Of a stretch of 13,440 nt of DNA, positions 1 through 7,355 are shown piece by piece. The notes beneath the pieces are model-generated. The model worked only from the letters and a program-made list of their open reading frames with translations. It was not told the DNA's origin and made no database searches. Origin of the DNA: an uncultured Christensenellaceae bacterium. GTDB taxonomy: Bacteria > Bacillota > Clostridia > Christensenellales > Borkfalkiaceae. Every line of letters begins with the position of its first letter. Position 1 is the first letter of the stretch. The position numbers were made by a program, and so were the translations under genes. The stretch is taken from assembly GCA_910586675.1 (NCBI GenBank), contig CAJUJO010000034.1:1-13440 (forward strand). The letters are read 5' to 3'.

Positions 1-17
1 TAACATGGAGGTTAATC

Positions 18-323
18 ATGGAAGAGAAAGATTTAAAAGAAAAAAATACGAAAGCAGGAGCAGTCAGCGGTGGAATAGTCTATGGGAATGTAAGTAATGC
101 AAGTACGATATACGGTACGGATAAGTTTTCGACACCAAGAGGGCATGGATTTGCGGCTGAACAGGCTAATCATTTGTATGATAAAGTTACAAATGCAGAC
201 TTTTTTCGGGCTGTGTCAATCTTAAGGAAATTGTCATCCCTGACAAGTGTACCTTTATCGGCGAAAGCGCGTTCAGTGCGTTTACTTCGAGAAGAGGAAC
301 CTTCAAGGCGTGCGAAGCGCTAG
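18..323 (+). pseudogene. Broken ORF: N-terminal fragment of an unrelated Firmicute-type protein, joined out of frame to LRR DNA
   Basis: An ATG at 18 follows a good ribosome binding site (GGAGG at 7-11, 6-nt spacing). Residues 1-63 look like a real protein start: a charged, Lys/Glu-rich N-terminus, a Gly/Asn/Ser stretch, then the motif FSTPRGHGFAAEQANHLYD. I associate that motif with uncharacterised Firmicute proteins but cannot verify the family. From about codon 64 (nt ~206) the frame runs through DNA that, read one base back, encodes leucine-rich repeats. The last ~38 residues, rich in Arg and Ser, are therefore an out-of-frame artefact ending at 321-323. Codon use in the first 190 nt is AT-rich (AAA, ATA, AGA, TTA), unlike every other gene here. 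Either this is a genuine recombination scar or the start of the window is an assembly chimera. No function is proposed. Confidence 0.6.
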
Positions 324-3268
324 AAAAGATCACGCTGCTTCCCGCGGAAGATAAAGTAACGGGGCAGGAGACGACGGGCACCCTTACCGTCGGGAAATCG
401 GCGTTTAAGGATTGTATCAAGCTGAAAACGATCGAAAATCAGCACCGCCTCACGACCGTTTATTCCAACGCATTTGAAAATTGCACGAGCCTTTCTTCGC
501 TCGACCTTTCCGGTTTGCGCGTGGGCGGCAGTGAAGTGTTCAAGAACTGTACCAATTTGAAAACGGTAACGACTTCCGATTACACCTATCTCGGAAACGA
601 CATGTTCAAGGGCTGCACCTCGCTCGATTCGTTCGAGGTAAAAGCGACGCGTATCCCCGCGGGCTTGTTCGACGGCTGTTCCGCGTTAAAGCAGGTAACC
701 TTCCCGAACGGGCACGTGCTCTACGACGTCGGCGCGCGCGCCTTTGCGAATACGGCGATTACGGGGATCACGCTTCCGAACGGAACGTATCCCATCGGCG
801 ACAACGCGTTTGCGGATTGTAAGAAGCTCGCACAAGTAACGCTGTCTCCCGAAACGAATATTCTGAAGGACAGCCTGACGCCTTTTGCAAACTGCGCGGC
901 GCTTAAATCGTTTGCGCTTGCCGGCGCCAGCAGCTTCTATGCGGTACAGGACGGCGTTCTGTACAATGCGGATAAAACGACGGTGGAGTGCGTTCCCGCA
1001 GGCAAAGCCGAAAGCGAGATCAGCCTGCCTTCTACCGTTACCAAGATCGGCGCGGGCGCGTTTGCGGGAAGCGCGGTAACTTCCGTAGATTTGAGTAAAA
1101 TTACGGAAATCGGCGCGTATGCGTTCTCCGGCTGCCAGATTACTTCCGTCAATCTTTCTTCGCTCACCGCGATTCCCGAGGGCGCGTTTGCGTACTGTGC
1201 GGCGCTCAAACAGGTTTTGAATGCGGATAGAATCGTCGAGGTCGGCGCATACGCGTTCGACAGAGCCAACCTTGAAAATTTAGTCATCTCCCTGCCTGCC
1301 GCGACCTCCGTCGGAGATTATGCCTTCAACTATACCAAATTAAAGGGCATTTCCGCGGACATTCTTTCCTCCGTCGGAGAAAGGGCGTTCTACGGCACCA
1401 ATCTTACGGAAACGGTCAACCTTCCCGCGCTTACGGAAATCGGCGCGTATGCGTTTGCAAACTGCTATTCGGTGAAGGCGTTTCACCTCGGCGCGGTAAC
1501 GAAAATGGGCGCTTTCGCGTTCCGCGTCTCCGGAGCGAGCCAGCTGAGCGCGGTTACGTTCGCAAACGGCGCTTCGGTCGTCGGCGATTACGCGTTTGCC
1601 GCGTACGATTCGAGGGGGAATCTTACGGCGCGTCCCGCGCTTACGAATGTCGTCGTTCCCGCCACGGTAACGGAAATCGGCGAATACGCGTTCATCAATC
1701 TTACCAATCTGAAATCGGACGGCATCGATCTTTCGGGGGTAACGGCCGTAGGGAATCTTGCGTTTTTCGGCTGCGGTTCGCTCACGAATCTCGATCTCGG
1801 CAACGTTCTTACGATCGGCGCGCAGGCGTTCGACGGCACGAAGAAAATTGCTTCGGTCGAGCTTACAAGCGCAAAAGAAATCGGCGCGGGCGCCTTCCGC
1901 GCAAGCGGACTGACGGAAGCGACCTATCCCGTGGCGGAAAAAATCGGGTTCAACGCCTTTTCGGGCACCAAGCTCACGGAAATTACGATTCCCGCGACGA
2001 TGAACGAGCTTACCTACGAAGACGAATGGTACGTCATGAACGACGCGGGCAGGCTGGAGCTCAAAACGGGCAGAAAGGCTCCCCGCCTCGGGGCGGGCGC
2101 GTTTGCCGATATTCCCACGCTCCTTGCGATCAACGTGGCGGCGGGGAACGAGGCGTTCGTGTCTTACGACGGCGTGCTCTATTCCTTCGGAAAAGAGGGG
2201 CTTACCCTCGTGCAGTACCCCGCGGGGAAAACGGCGGAAGGCGGCAAATACAGCGTGCGCGAAAACACCGTGCGCATTGCCGACTGGGCGTTCGAGGGCG
2301 TGAAAAACGTAACGGCGGTCTTCATCCCGTTCACGGTGCAGGCAATCGGCGACGGCGCATTCTATAACAGCTCGGTAACCGATTACACATTTGAAAGCGT
2401 GGAAGCGCCCGTACTCGAAAGCTATTACACGGAGGACGTTTCTTCCGACGCCTTCTCGCAGGGGCTGTACTATTGCAACTTCAAGGATTACGTTTATAAA
2501 GTACTGCACAACACAGGCAATAATTTCAGACTCACCGTGCATTATCCCGAAAACGGAATCGGTTACGATACGCCTATCTGGAACGGGTTCTTCTCCACGG
2601 TGGAAAAGACGGCGTACGCCGCGGAGCGCGTAACCCGCAAGACGATCGTCCTCATTTCCGACCTTCCCGCGGCATCCTCGATCGAAAGCGGACTTACGGG
2701 CACATTGGAGGAAAAGCAGGAACAAATCAGGGAATTCAGCAAAACGCAGGTTCAGCCCGTGCGCGCGCTGTATAAACAAATTTCTTCGGCGGCGCAGAGG
2801 GCGCTCGTAACCGACTACGCCAAACTGCTCGAAGTGGAAAAAACCGTGCGCGATATAAAAGAAACCCTCGGGATTCCGGCTGTGATGACGGCGCTCGTTC
2901 TGGAAAGCGGGCCGGATAAATACCGCTATCTCGTCGGCGAGAGCTTCGACAAAACGGGCATGGTCGTAAATGCCGTATACGACGATACTTCCGAAACGGA
3001 AGTAACCGATTACACCGTGGATAAGACGGTGCTCGCCCTTGCGGACGACAGGGTTACGGTAAGCTACAACGGTAAGAGCTGTATCGTCTACGTGAGCGTT
3101 TCCGCGGAAGAGGAGAAACCCGGTCCCGGCGACGACGATAATAAGGACGACGAAAGCGGCTGCGGCGGCTGCGGGTCTTCCCTTGCGTACGGCGCGGGCG
3201 GCGCGGTCATGATTGCGGGCGCGGCGATTGCGATCGTATGCGTGTTGAAAAAGCGCGAGCGCAAATAA
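203..3268 (+). CDS. BspA-type leucine-rich-repeat cell-surface protein, 5'-truncated
   Basis: A large secreted or surface protein of the LRR_5 (BspA/TpLRR) class. Such proteins usually mediate adhesion or binding outside the cell. The frame is open from 185 (in-frame stop at 182-184), and the first recognisable repeat residues (FSGCVNLKEIVIP) start at 203. About 850 residues of ~22-residue repeats follow, of the form 'xxIGxxAFxxCxxLxxVxLP'. Next come a helical stretch with an ALVTDYAKL motif (about 2690-2880) typical of clostridial secreted proteins, an Ig-like domain resembling Big_3 (about 2882-3108), an acidic Asp/Glu linker, a GCGGCGSS motif at 3158-3181, one hydrophobic segment, and a KKRERK tail. 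No start codon with a plausible ribosome binding site or signal peptide is visible in frame. The TTG at 515 lies inside the repeats and is not a credible start, so the true N-terminus is missing or replaced. The gene is probably non-functional unless a frameshift joins it to the ORF at 18. Confidence 0.8.
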   Translation, partial: FSGCVNLKEIVIPDKCTFIGESAFSAFTSRRGTFKACEALEKITLLPAEDKVTGQETTGTLTVGKSAFKDCIKLKTIENQHRLTTVYSNAFENCTSLSSLDLSGLRVGGSEVFKNCTNLKTVTTSDYTYLGNDMFKGCTSLDSFEVKATRIPAGLFDGCSALKQVTFPNGHVLYDVGARAFANTAITGITLPNGTYPIGDNAFADCKKLAQVTLSPETNILKDSLTPFANCAALKSFALAGASSFYAVQDGVLYNADKTTVECVPAGKAESEISLPSTVTKIGAGAFAGSAVTSVDLSKITEIGAYAFSGCQITSVNLSSLTAIPEGAFAYCAALKQVLNADRIVEVGAYAFDRANLENLVISLPAATSVGDYAFNYTKLKGISADILSSVGERAFYGTNLTETVNLPALTEIGAYAFANCYSVKAFHLGAVTKMGAFAFRVSGASQLSAVTFANGASVVGDYAFAAYDSRGNLTARPALTNVVVPATVTEIGEYAFINLTNLKSDGIDLSGVTAVGNLAFFGCGSLTNLDLGNVLTIGAQAFDGTKKIASVELTSAKEIGAGAFRASGLTEATYPVAEKIGFNAFSGTKLTEITIPATMNELTYEDEWYVMNDAGRLELKTGRKAPRLGAGAFADIPTLLAINVAAGNEAFVSYDGVLYSFGKEGLTLVQYPAGKTAEGGKYSVRENTVRIADWAFEGVKNVTAVFIPFTVQAIGDGAFYNSSVTDYTFESVEAPVLESYYTEDVSSDAFSQGLYYCNFKDYVYKVLHNTGNNFRLTVHYPENGIGYDTPIWNGFFSTVEKTAYAAERVTRKTIVLISDLPAASSIESGLTGTLEEKQEQIREFSKTQVQPVRALYKQISSAAQRALVTDYAKLLEVEKTVRDIKETLGIPAVMTALVLESGPDKYRYLVGESFDKTGMVVNAVYDDTSETEVTDYTVDKTVLALADDRVTVSYNGKSCIVYVSVSAEEEKPGPGDDDNKDDESGCGGCGSSLAYGAGGAVMIAGAAIAIVCVLKKRERK
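1101..1455 (+). repeat. Exact 25-nt direct repeat inside the LRR gene (1101-1125 and 1431-1455)
   Basis: The same 25 bases, beginning TTACGGAAATCGGCG, occur at 1101-1125 and again at 1431-1455. Both copies encode the LRR core L/I-T-E-I-G-A-Y-A-F. The spacing is 330 bp (110 codons, five 22-residue repeats), so recombination between the copies would remove a whole number of repeats and keep the frame. Confidence 0.75.
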
Positions 3269-3270
3269 AG

Positions 3271-3318
3271 CAGGAAAACGGAAAGGACGGGGATAAGGAA
3301 TAATTTCCCGTCCTCCTG
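3271..3318 (+). terminator. Possible terminator stem-loop after the LRR gene
   Basis: An inverted repeat starts 3 nt after the LRR stop codon. The core stem AGGACGGG/CCCGTCCT is at 3284-3291 and 3307-3314, with an outer CAGG/CCTG pair at 3271-3274 and 3315-3318. No T-run follows, so it is not a canonical intrinsic terminator. Its place between a gene end and a strong promoter makes a termination or mRNA 3'-end role reasonable. Confidence 0.4.
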
Positions 3319-3327
3319 CCGAATTTG

Positions 3328-3357
3328 TTGACAAAAGAGACGGTTTGGTTATATAAT
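3328..3357 (+). promoter_or_regulatory. Sigma-A promoter of the peptide-importer operon
   Basis: A perfect -35 TTGACA (3328-3333) and a perfect -10 TATAAT (3352-3357) are separated by 18 nt. Transcription should start near 3364, about 120 nt upstream of the lipoprotein gene. It is the only convincing promoter upstream of the seven-gene cluster, whose other gaps are all 61 nt or shorter. Confidence 0.85.
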
Positions 3358-3363
3358 AATAAA

Positions 3364-3485
3364 ATAGCGGAAAGGGCGTTTTTTGCACTTTTTCGGAAAA
3401 ACGGCAATTCGGTGCGGGGGGAGCCGCCTTGCGCGGACATGCCCGAGCCGTTCGGCAAAAAGCTTTACCGTATGGAGCAAATACT
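3364..3485 (+). other. Structured ~120-nt mRNA leader, unclassified
   Basis: The predicted 5' untranslated region is long for a housekeeping operon. It contains CGTTTTT/AAAAACG (3377-3383 with 3397-3403), a G-rich tract with a facing GCGG/CCGC pair (3414-3427), and a short GCC-GTTC-GGC hairpin (3447-3456) before the GGAG at 3474. I could not match it to any riboswitch class I know. No small ORF with a good ribosome binding site was seen. Confidence 0.3.
3474..3477 (+). promoter_or_regulatory. Ribosome binding site fixing a GTG start at 3486
   Basis: GGAG lies 8 nt before the GTG at 3486. This favours that start over the upstream in-frame TTG at 3429, which has no such site and would put 19 non-signal residues in front of a textbook lipoprotein signal peptide. 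Confidence 0.7.
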
Positions 3486-4646
3486 GTGAAAAGACGATTG
3501 GGACAAATCATTCTCGCTATCGCCGCCGCGGCTGCGTTCGCGTTCGCCTTGGCGGGCTGCGGCGAGGATGAAGGGAAAAAAGTTTACGATTACCTCGTTA
3601 CTTTCGACTACAACGTGGGCAACCTTCTCGGCGAGCCGGAAAAGGACGAGGACGGCAATCCCGTAAAGGACGTAAAAGACCAATATCTCGGCGTGGCGGA
3701 AAATTCTCTTCTCGTCGTATATCCCGGCAACTCCGCGGGCGTAAAGTTCGACCTCAGCGAAATTAAGGGCTATTACATCGAGGGCTGGTACATCGGAAAA
3801 ACGGACGAAGAGGGCGTCCCCGCCGTCGGCGAAAACGGCTGTGTGGAGCTGGACAGAAAGTGGGATTTCTCTTCCGACAGAGTCAATAACGATCTTACGC
3901 TGTACGCCAAGCTTCTTCCGCGCCCCGTGCTCTCTTTCATGGTGGACGGCGTCGCGCAAAAGACCTTTGAAGGGCTTCCCGGCAGCAGCTTTAACAAGCC
4001 TTCTATTTCGGTGGACATTCCCACGAAAGAAGGTTGGACGCTTTACGATTATTATTCCGATCCCGAATGTACCCATCCCATGCAATGGCCTTTTGTGTTC
4101 GGCACGGAAGACACGCCCGTCTATACCAAGTTCTATGAAGGCAAATGGACGTTCGTAAAGACGGCGGATGAATTTTTAAGTTCTCTCGCCCTGCGCGAAA
4201 ATATCTGGCTGGAAAACGACATCGATTTATCCGAATCGAAATGGAACGGCAATTATAACTATTCGGGGACGATAAACGGGAACAACCATTCTATTACGGG
4301 TATCCGCTGTTCGTTCGCCGCAAGCCCCGCCACGGGAACGAATTTTGCGCTGTTCGGCGTTTTAAGTTCGGCGGCGCACCTTTACGACCTGAGTATCACG
4401 GGCGTGCAAATTGATTTTACGGCGATGAGATTCGGCGATTATAAGGCGGCGCTCTTTGCACAGGAAATCATGGAGGGCGCGAAGATAGAAAACGTTACCG
4501 TATCGGGCAGGCTGACGGGGCGGCACGGTGAAGGAGTAGAGGGGGTCAGAATGGATCTTTTCCCCGTTTGCATCGAAGGGAATTCCGATTTCCCGACCTG
4601 CGATTTCAGCGGAATTACGACGGAGAATCTGACCGTCGGCGAATAA
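3486..4646 (+). CDS. Secreted lipoprotein with Listeria-Bacteroides-type repeats, first gene of the importer operon
   Basis: A 386-residue predicted lipoprotein of unknown function, starting at GTG 3486. Its signal peptide is KRRLGQ, a hydrophobic Ala-rich core, then lipobox LAGC with the acylated Cys at residue 25 (3558-3560), so it should sit on the outer face of the membrane. Residues ~35-135 resemble the InlB B-repeat/Listeria-Bacteroides repeat (GYYIEGWYIGKTDEEG, then NDLTLYAKLLP). A second, weaker copy follows (GWTLYDYYSDPECTHP, then PVYTKFYEGKW). The last third has a TINGNNHSITGI pattern and an FALFGVL segment, like the GLUG or beta-helical parts of surface proteins. It is transcribed first in the operon and ends 56 nt before the substrate-binding gene. 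It could be an accessory surface protein of the importer, a scavenging partner, or an unrelated passenger. Nothing enzymatic is recognisable. Confidence 0.8.
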   Translation: MKRRLGQIILAIAAAAAFAFALAGCGEDEGKKVYDYLVTFDYNVGNLLGEPEKDEDGNPVKDVKDQYLGVAENSLLVVYPGNSAGVKFDLSEIKGYYIEGWYIGKTDEEGVPAVGENGCVELDRKWDFSSDRVNNDLTLYAKLLPRPVLSFMVDGVAQKTFEGLPGSSFNKPSISVDIPTKEGWTLYDYYSDPECTHPMQWPFVFGTEDTPVYTKFYEGKWTFVKTADEFLSSLALRENIWLENDIDLSESKWNGNYNYSGTINGNNHSITGIRCSFAASPATGTNFALFGVLSSAAHLYDLSITGVQIDFTAMRFGDYKAALFAQEIMEGAKIENVTVSGRLTGRHGEGVEGVRMDLFPVCIEGNSDFPTCDFSGITTENLTVGE

Positions 4647-4658
4647 AACAAAGTAACG

Positions 4659-4674
4659 CGGCGCGTTCGCGCCG
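4659..4674 (+). other. Small stem-loop before the substrate-binding gene
   Basis: CGGCGC-GTTC-GCGCCG forms a 6-bp GC-only hairpin, 13 nt downstream of the lipoprotein stop and 13 nt upstream of the AAGGAGG ribosome binding site. No T-run follows. It may mark an RNA processing or stabilising site between the two genes. Confidence 0.4.
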
Positions 4675-4702
4675 AAGAGCATAATACAAGGAGGAATTAA
4701 CC

Positions 4703-7294
4703 ATGAATAAACACGCAAAGAAATTCGCGGCGATCGCTTGCGCGGCTGCGCTTTCGCTTTCGACGGTAGCCGTCGCGGCGGGGTGCGGTCAACACGAGTT
4801 TGATCCCGAAACGCGCGCGCTCGTGCTTTCCACGGCGCAGCCCGATCGCGTCTTCAACCCGTTCTTTTCCACTTCCGCATACGATTCCAACATCGTCGGT
4901 ATGACGCAGATCGGCATGCTTACGTCGGATAAAAAAGGACAAATCGCCTGCGGCGACAACGAACCGACCGTCGTCAAAGACTATACGATTTCGACGGCGA
5001 CCGAGAGCGACGGAAAACAGTATACAACGTACGAATTCGTCATCAAGAACGGGATTAAGTTTTCGGACGGGGAGCCGCTCACCATTAAGGACGTGCTCTT
5101 TAACCTGTACGTCTATCTCGACCCCAACTATACCGGATCTTCCACCATCTATTCCACGGACATCGTGGGATTGAACGACTACCGCACGCAGCAAGAAGGC
5201 GCGAGCGAAGACTACGCGCAGCAGTTGGAAGACCGCTTCCGCGGAGAAGCGAGAACGCATCTCGACGAACTTATCGATTACGTTAGGATTAAGGGCAAAT
5301 GGTCGGGGAGCAATAAGCCGACCATTCCCGACCTCGAAAGCAAGGAAGCCGGTTTCAAGGAAGACTTCAAAATGGTTTCCGAAGAGTTCAAAAAAGAACT
5401 GGAAACGGACTGGAACTCCGCCGCGGGCGGCATGGAGTCCTACCGCGAGCAGGGCTTTACGGCGGCATGGCAGGTCTTTTTAATGACGGACGAAGGCGTC
5501 GACTGCTATAAAAAGGATAAGCAAGACAACTATGTGAAAGACGAAGAGGGAAGGTATATTTTCGATCCCGATAACGCGAGCATCATCGCCGCGCAGCAGG
5601 AGCTTAACGAATATCTCGCCGAGCACACGGGCAACGACGCGGAAAATACCAAGGAGTGGGCGATCACGCGCGTTTACGAAAGCTATTTCCCCGTCGGCGG
5701 CATCGAAAACACCAATGCGAACAACTTCGAGGAAGTTGCCAGATATTGGAGCGCGACGGCGCCCGCCGTGCTCAACAAATTCACCGCTGACAGAAGAACG
5801 TTATTCTTCCGGGAAATGCCGAGAACGGTTCCCACCGTCCGCGGTATCACAACGCGCCGCGCCGGAAACTTCAACGGCAAAAATTTAGGCGGCGATCACG
5901 ATATCCTCACCGTAAAAATCAACCGCGTAGACCCTAAGGCCATCTGGAACTTTGGTTTTACCGTCGCACCCATGCACTACTATTCTTCGCATTCCTGGAC
6001 CAATCCCAAGACGGGCGTTACCAAGGATTATATTGCATCCTTTGATGCGAGCAAGGGCGAATTCGGGCTGGAATACGGCAATTCCGATTTCATGAACGAA
6101 GTGCTCAACGCACCCGAAAAGGTAAGCCTTCCCGTCGGCGCGGGCGTTTACAAGGCGACCAATGCGACTTCTTCGGGAACGGTTACTGCGGATAATTTTT
6201 ACAGCAACAACATGATTTATTTCGAGCGCAACACCAATTTTGAAACGCTCGGCAGCGGAATCAACAACGCGAAAATCAAGTATCTGCGCTATCAGGTCAT
6301 TGAAACCGATCAGATCATCAACGCGCTTACGACGGGCGCCATCGACTTCGGCGAACCCAACGCCACGCAGGAAAACAAGGACGTGCTCGACGGCGCGGGA
6401 ATCGCGCACGAAGAGATTCAGACCAACGGTTACGGTTACGTCGGGATCAACCCCCGCCACGTTCCCAACATTACGGTGCGCCGCGCCATCATGAAGGCGA
6501 TGGATACCAACATCATCACCGAGAACTACTACAAGGGCGGGCTTGCGGAAAAGATTCTCCGCCCCATGTCCAAGGCTTCCTGGGCATATCCCGACGCGGC
6601 GGGCGTGTACGTTTCCGAAAACGGAACGAGCTACCGTTACGACAGCACGGGACGGGAAATTCAGGCGCTGCTCGATACGCTCGAACAGGAAGGATACCGC
6701 AAGGTCGGCGGGATTTATACCAACGGCAATACGGGCGACAAGTTAGATTATACCTTTACGATCGCGGGCGCTTCCACCGATCACCCCGCATATTCCATGT
6801 TCCTGAACGCGATGGATATTCTCAATAATAAGTGCGAAGGCATCCACGTTCGCGTGGTAACGGCGCAGACGGCATTGCAGGACCTTGCGGTAGGAAAGCT
6901 CGCCGTATGGGCGGCGGCTTGGTCTTCCACCATCGACCCCGATATGTATCAAGTCTACCATAAGGATTCCAACGCGTCCAGCGTCAACAACTGGGGCTAT
7001 GGCGAAATCAAGAACGATAAGGTCAAGTACGCGACGGAATGGAAGATCATCGGCGAACTCAGCACGCTGATCGACCAGGGCCGTGAAACCAACGATCAGC
7101 CGACGCGCGAAAGGGTTTACGCGCAGGCGCTCGACAAGGTTATGGAGCTTGCGGTGGAATTCCCCAGCTATCAGCGGTACGATATGTCGGCGTTCAATGA
7201 TAAGCTCATCAACCGCAGTACGATGACGGCGAAAGCCGATCTCGGTCCGTACAGCGGCATCCTTGCCCGCATCTGGGAAGTGGACTACAACTAA
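4703..7294 (+). CDS. Peptide ABC importer substrate-binding lipoprotein (SBP_bac_5 family), enlarged
   Basis: OppA/DppA-type extracytoplasmic receptor, 863 residues. AAGGAGG (4688-4694) lies 8 nt before the ATG. The signal peptide ends in lipobox VAAGC, with the Cys at residue 28. Family hallmarks are the early NGIKFSDGEPLTIKDVLF (residues ~112-129), GFTVAPMHYY (~419), the 'G-G/T-G-Y-K' position as PVGAGVYKATN (~480), and a C-terminal segment with WAAAWSSTIDPDMYQVYH. Classical members have about 540 residues. Here ~250 extra residues (about 150-398), Lys/Glu/Asp-rich and apparently helical, lie between the first lobe's opening motif and the beta-strand region HDILTVKINRVDP. Its neighbours make it the receptor of the OppBCDF-like machine that follows. 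Peptides are the likely ligand, but nickel or other solutes handled by the same family cannot be excluded from sequence alone. Confidence 0.9.
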   Translation: MNKHAKKFAAIACAAALSLSTVAVAAGCGQHEFDPETRALVLSTAQPDRVFNPFFSTSAYDSNIVGMTQIGMLTSDKKGQIACGDNEPTVVKDYTISTATESDGKQYTTYEFVIKNGIKFSDGEPLTIKDVLFNLYVYLDPNYTGSSTIYSTDIVGLNDYRTQQEGASEDYAQQLEDRFRGEARTHLDELIDYVRIKGKWSGSNKPTIPDLESKEAGFKEDFKMVSEEFKKELETDWNSAAGGMESYREQGFTAAWQVFLMTDEGVDCYKKDKQDNYVKDEEGRYIFDPDNASIIAAQQELNEYLAEHTGNDAENTKEWAITRVYESYFPVGGIENTNANNFEEVARYWSATAPAVLNKFTADRRTLFFREMPRTVPTVRGITTRRAGNFNGKNLGGDHDILTVKINRVDPKAIWNFGFTVAPMHYYSSHSWTNPKTGVTKDYIASFDASKGEFGLEYGNSDFMNEVLNAPEKVSLPVGAGVYKATNATSSGTVTADNFYSNNMIYFERNTNFETLGSGINNAKIKYLRYQVIETDQIINALTTGAIDFGEPNATQENKDVLDGAGIAHEEIQTNGYGYVGINPRHVPNITVRRAIMKAMDTNIITENYYKGGLAEKILRPMSKASWAYPDAAGVYVSENGTSYRYDSTGREIQALLDTLEQEGYRKVGGIYTNGNTGDKLDYTFTIAGASTDHPAYSMFLNAMDILNNKCEGIHVRVVTAQTALQDLAVGKLAVWAAAWSSTIDPDMYQVYHKDSNASSVNNWGYGEIKNDKVKYATEWKIIGELSTLIDQGRETNDQPTRERVYAQALDKVMELAVEFPSYQRYDMSAFNDKLINRSTMTAKADLGPYSGILARIWEVDYN

Positions 7295-7307
7295 ACTCGA
7301 AAAAGCT

Positions 7308-7339
7308 CCGAAAGACGAATGTTGAATTCGTCTTTTCGG
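7308..7339 (+). other. Intercistronic stem-loop between binding protein and permease genes
   Basis: CCGAAAGACGAAT (7308-7320) pairs with ATTCGTCTTTTCGG (7326-7339), leaving a single bulged T and a 5-nt loop. It starts 14 nt after the binding-protein stop and ends 16 nt before the permease ATG. No T-run follows, so readthrough is likely. Similar stem-loops after binding-protein genes in importer operons (classically malE-malF) stabilise the upstream mRNA and favour excess receptor over membrane subunits. Confidence 0.7.
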
Positions 7340-7355
7340 CGTAAAGGCAGGTACT

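Noticed and set aside
515..3268. TTG at 515 as the true start of the LRR protein
   Set aside because: The LRR pattern continues upstream in the same frame to about 203, there is no ribosome binding site, and no signal peptide would result.
3429..3485. TTG at 3429 as the start of the lipoprotein
   Set aside because: It would place Arg-rich, non-signal residues ahead of a standard lipoprotein signal peptide. The GTG at 3486 has a well-spaced GGAG.
1340..3511. 723-codon open frame on the minus strand across the LRR gene
   Set aside because: It is antisense to a clear LRR protein, its translation is Arg/Ala/Val-rich without domain features, and it results from the rarity of antisense stops in GC-biased codons.
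4680..4685. CATAAT as a -10 box for a separate promoter of the binding-protein gene
   Set aside because: The facing position 17 nt upstream is GC-only stem-loop sequence with no -35 likeness.
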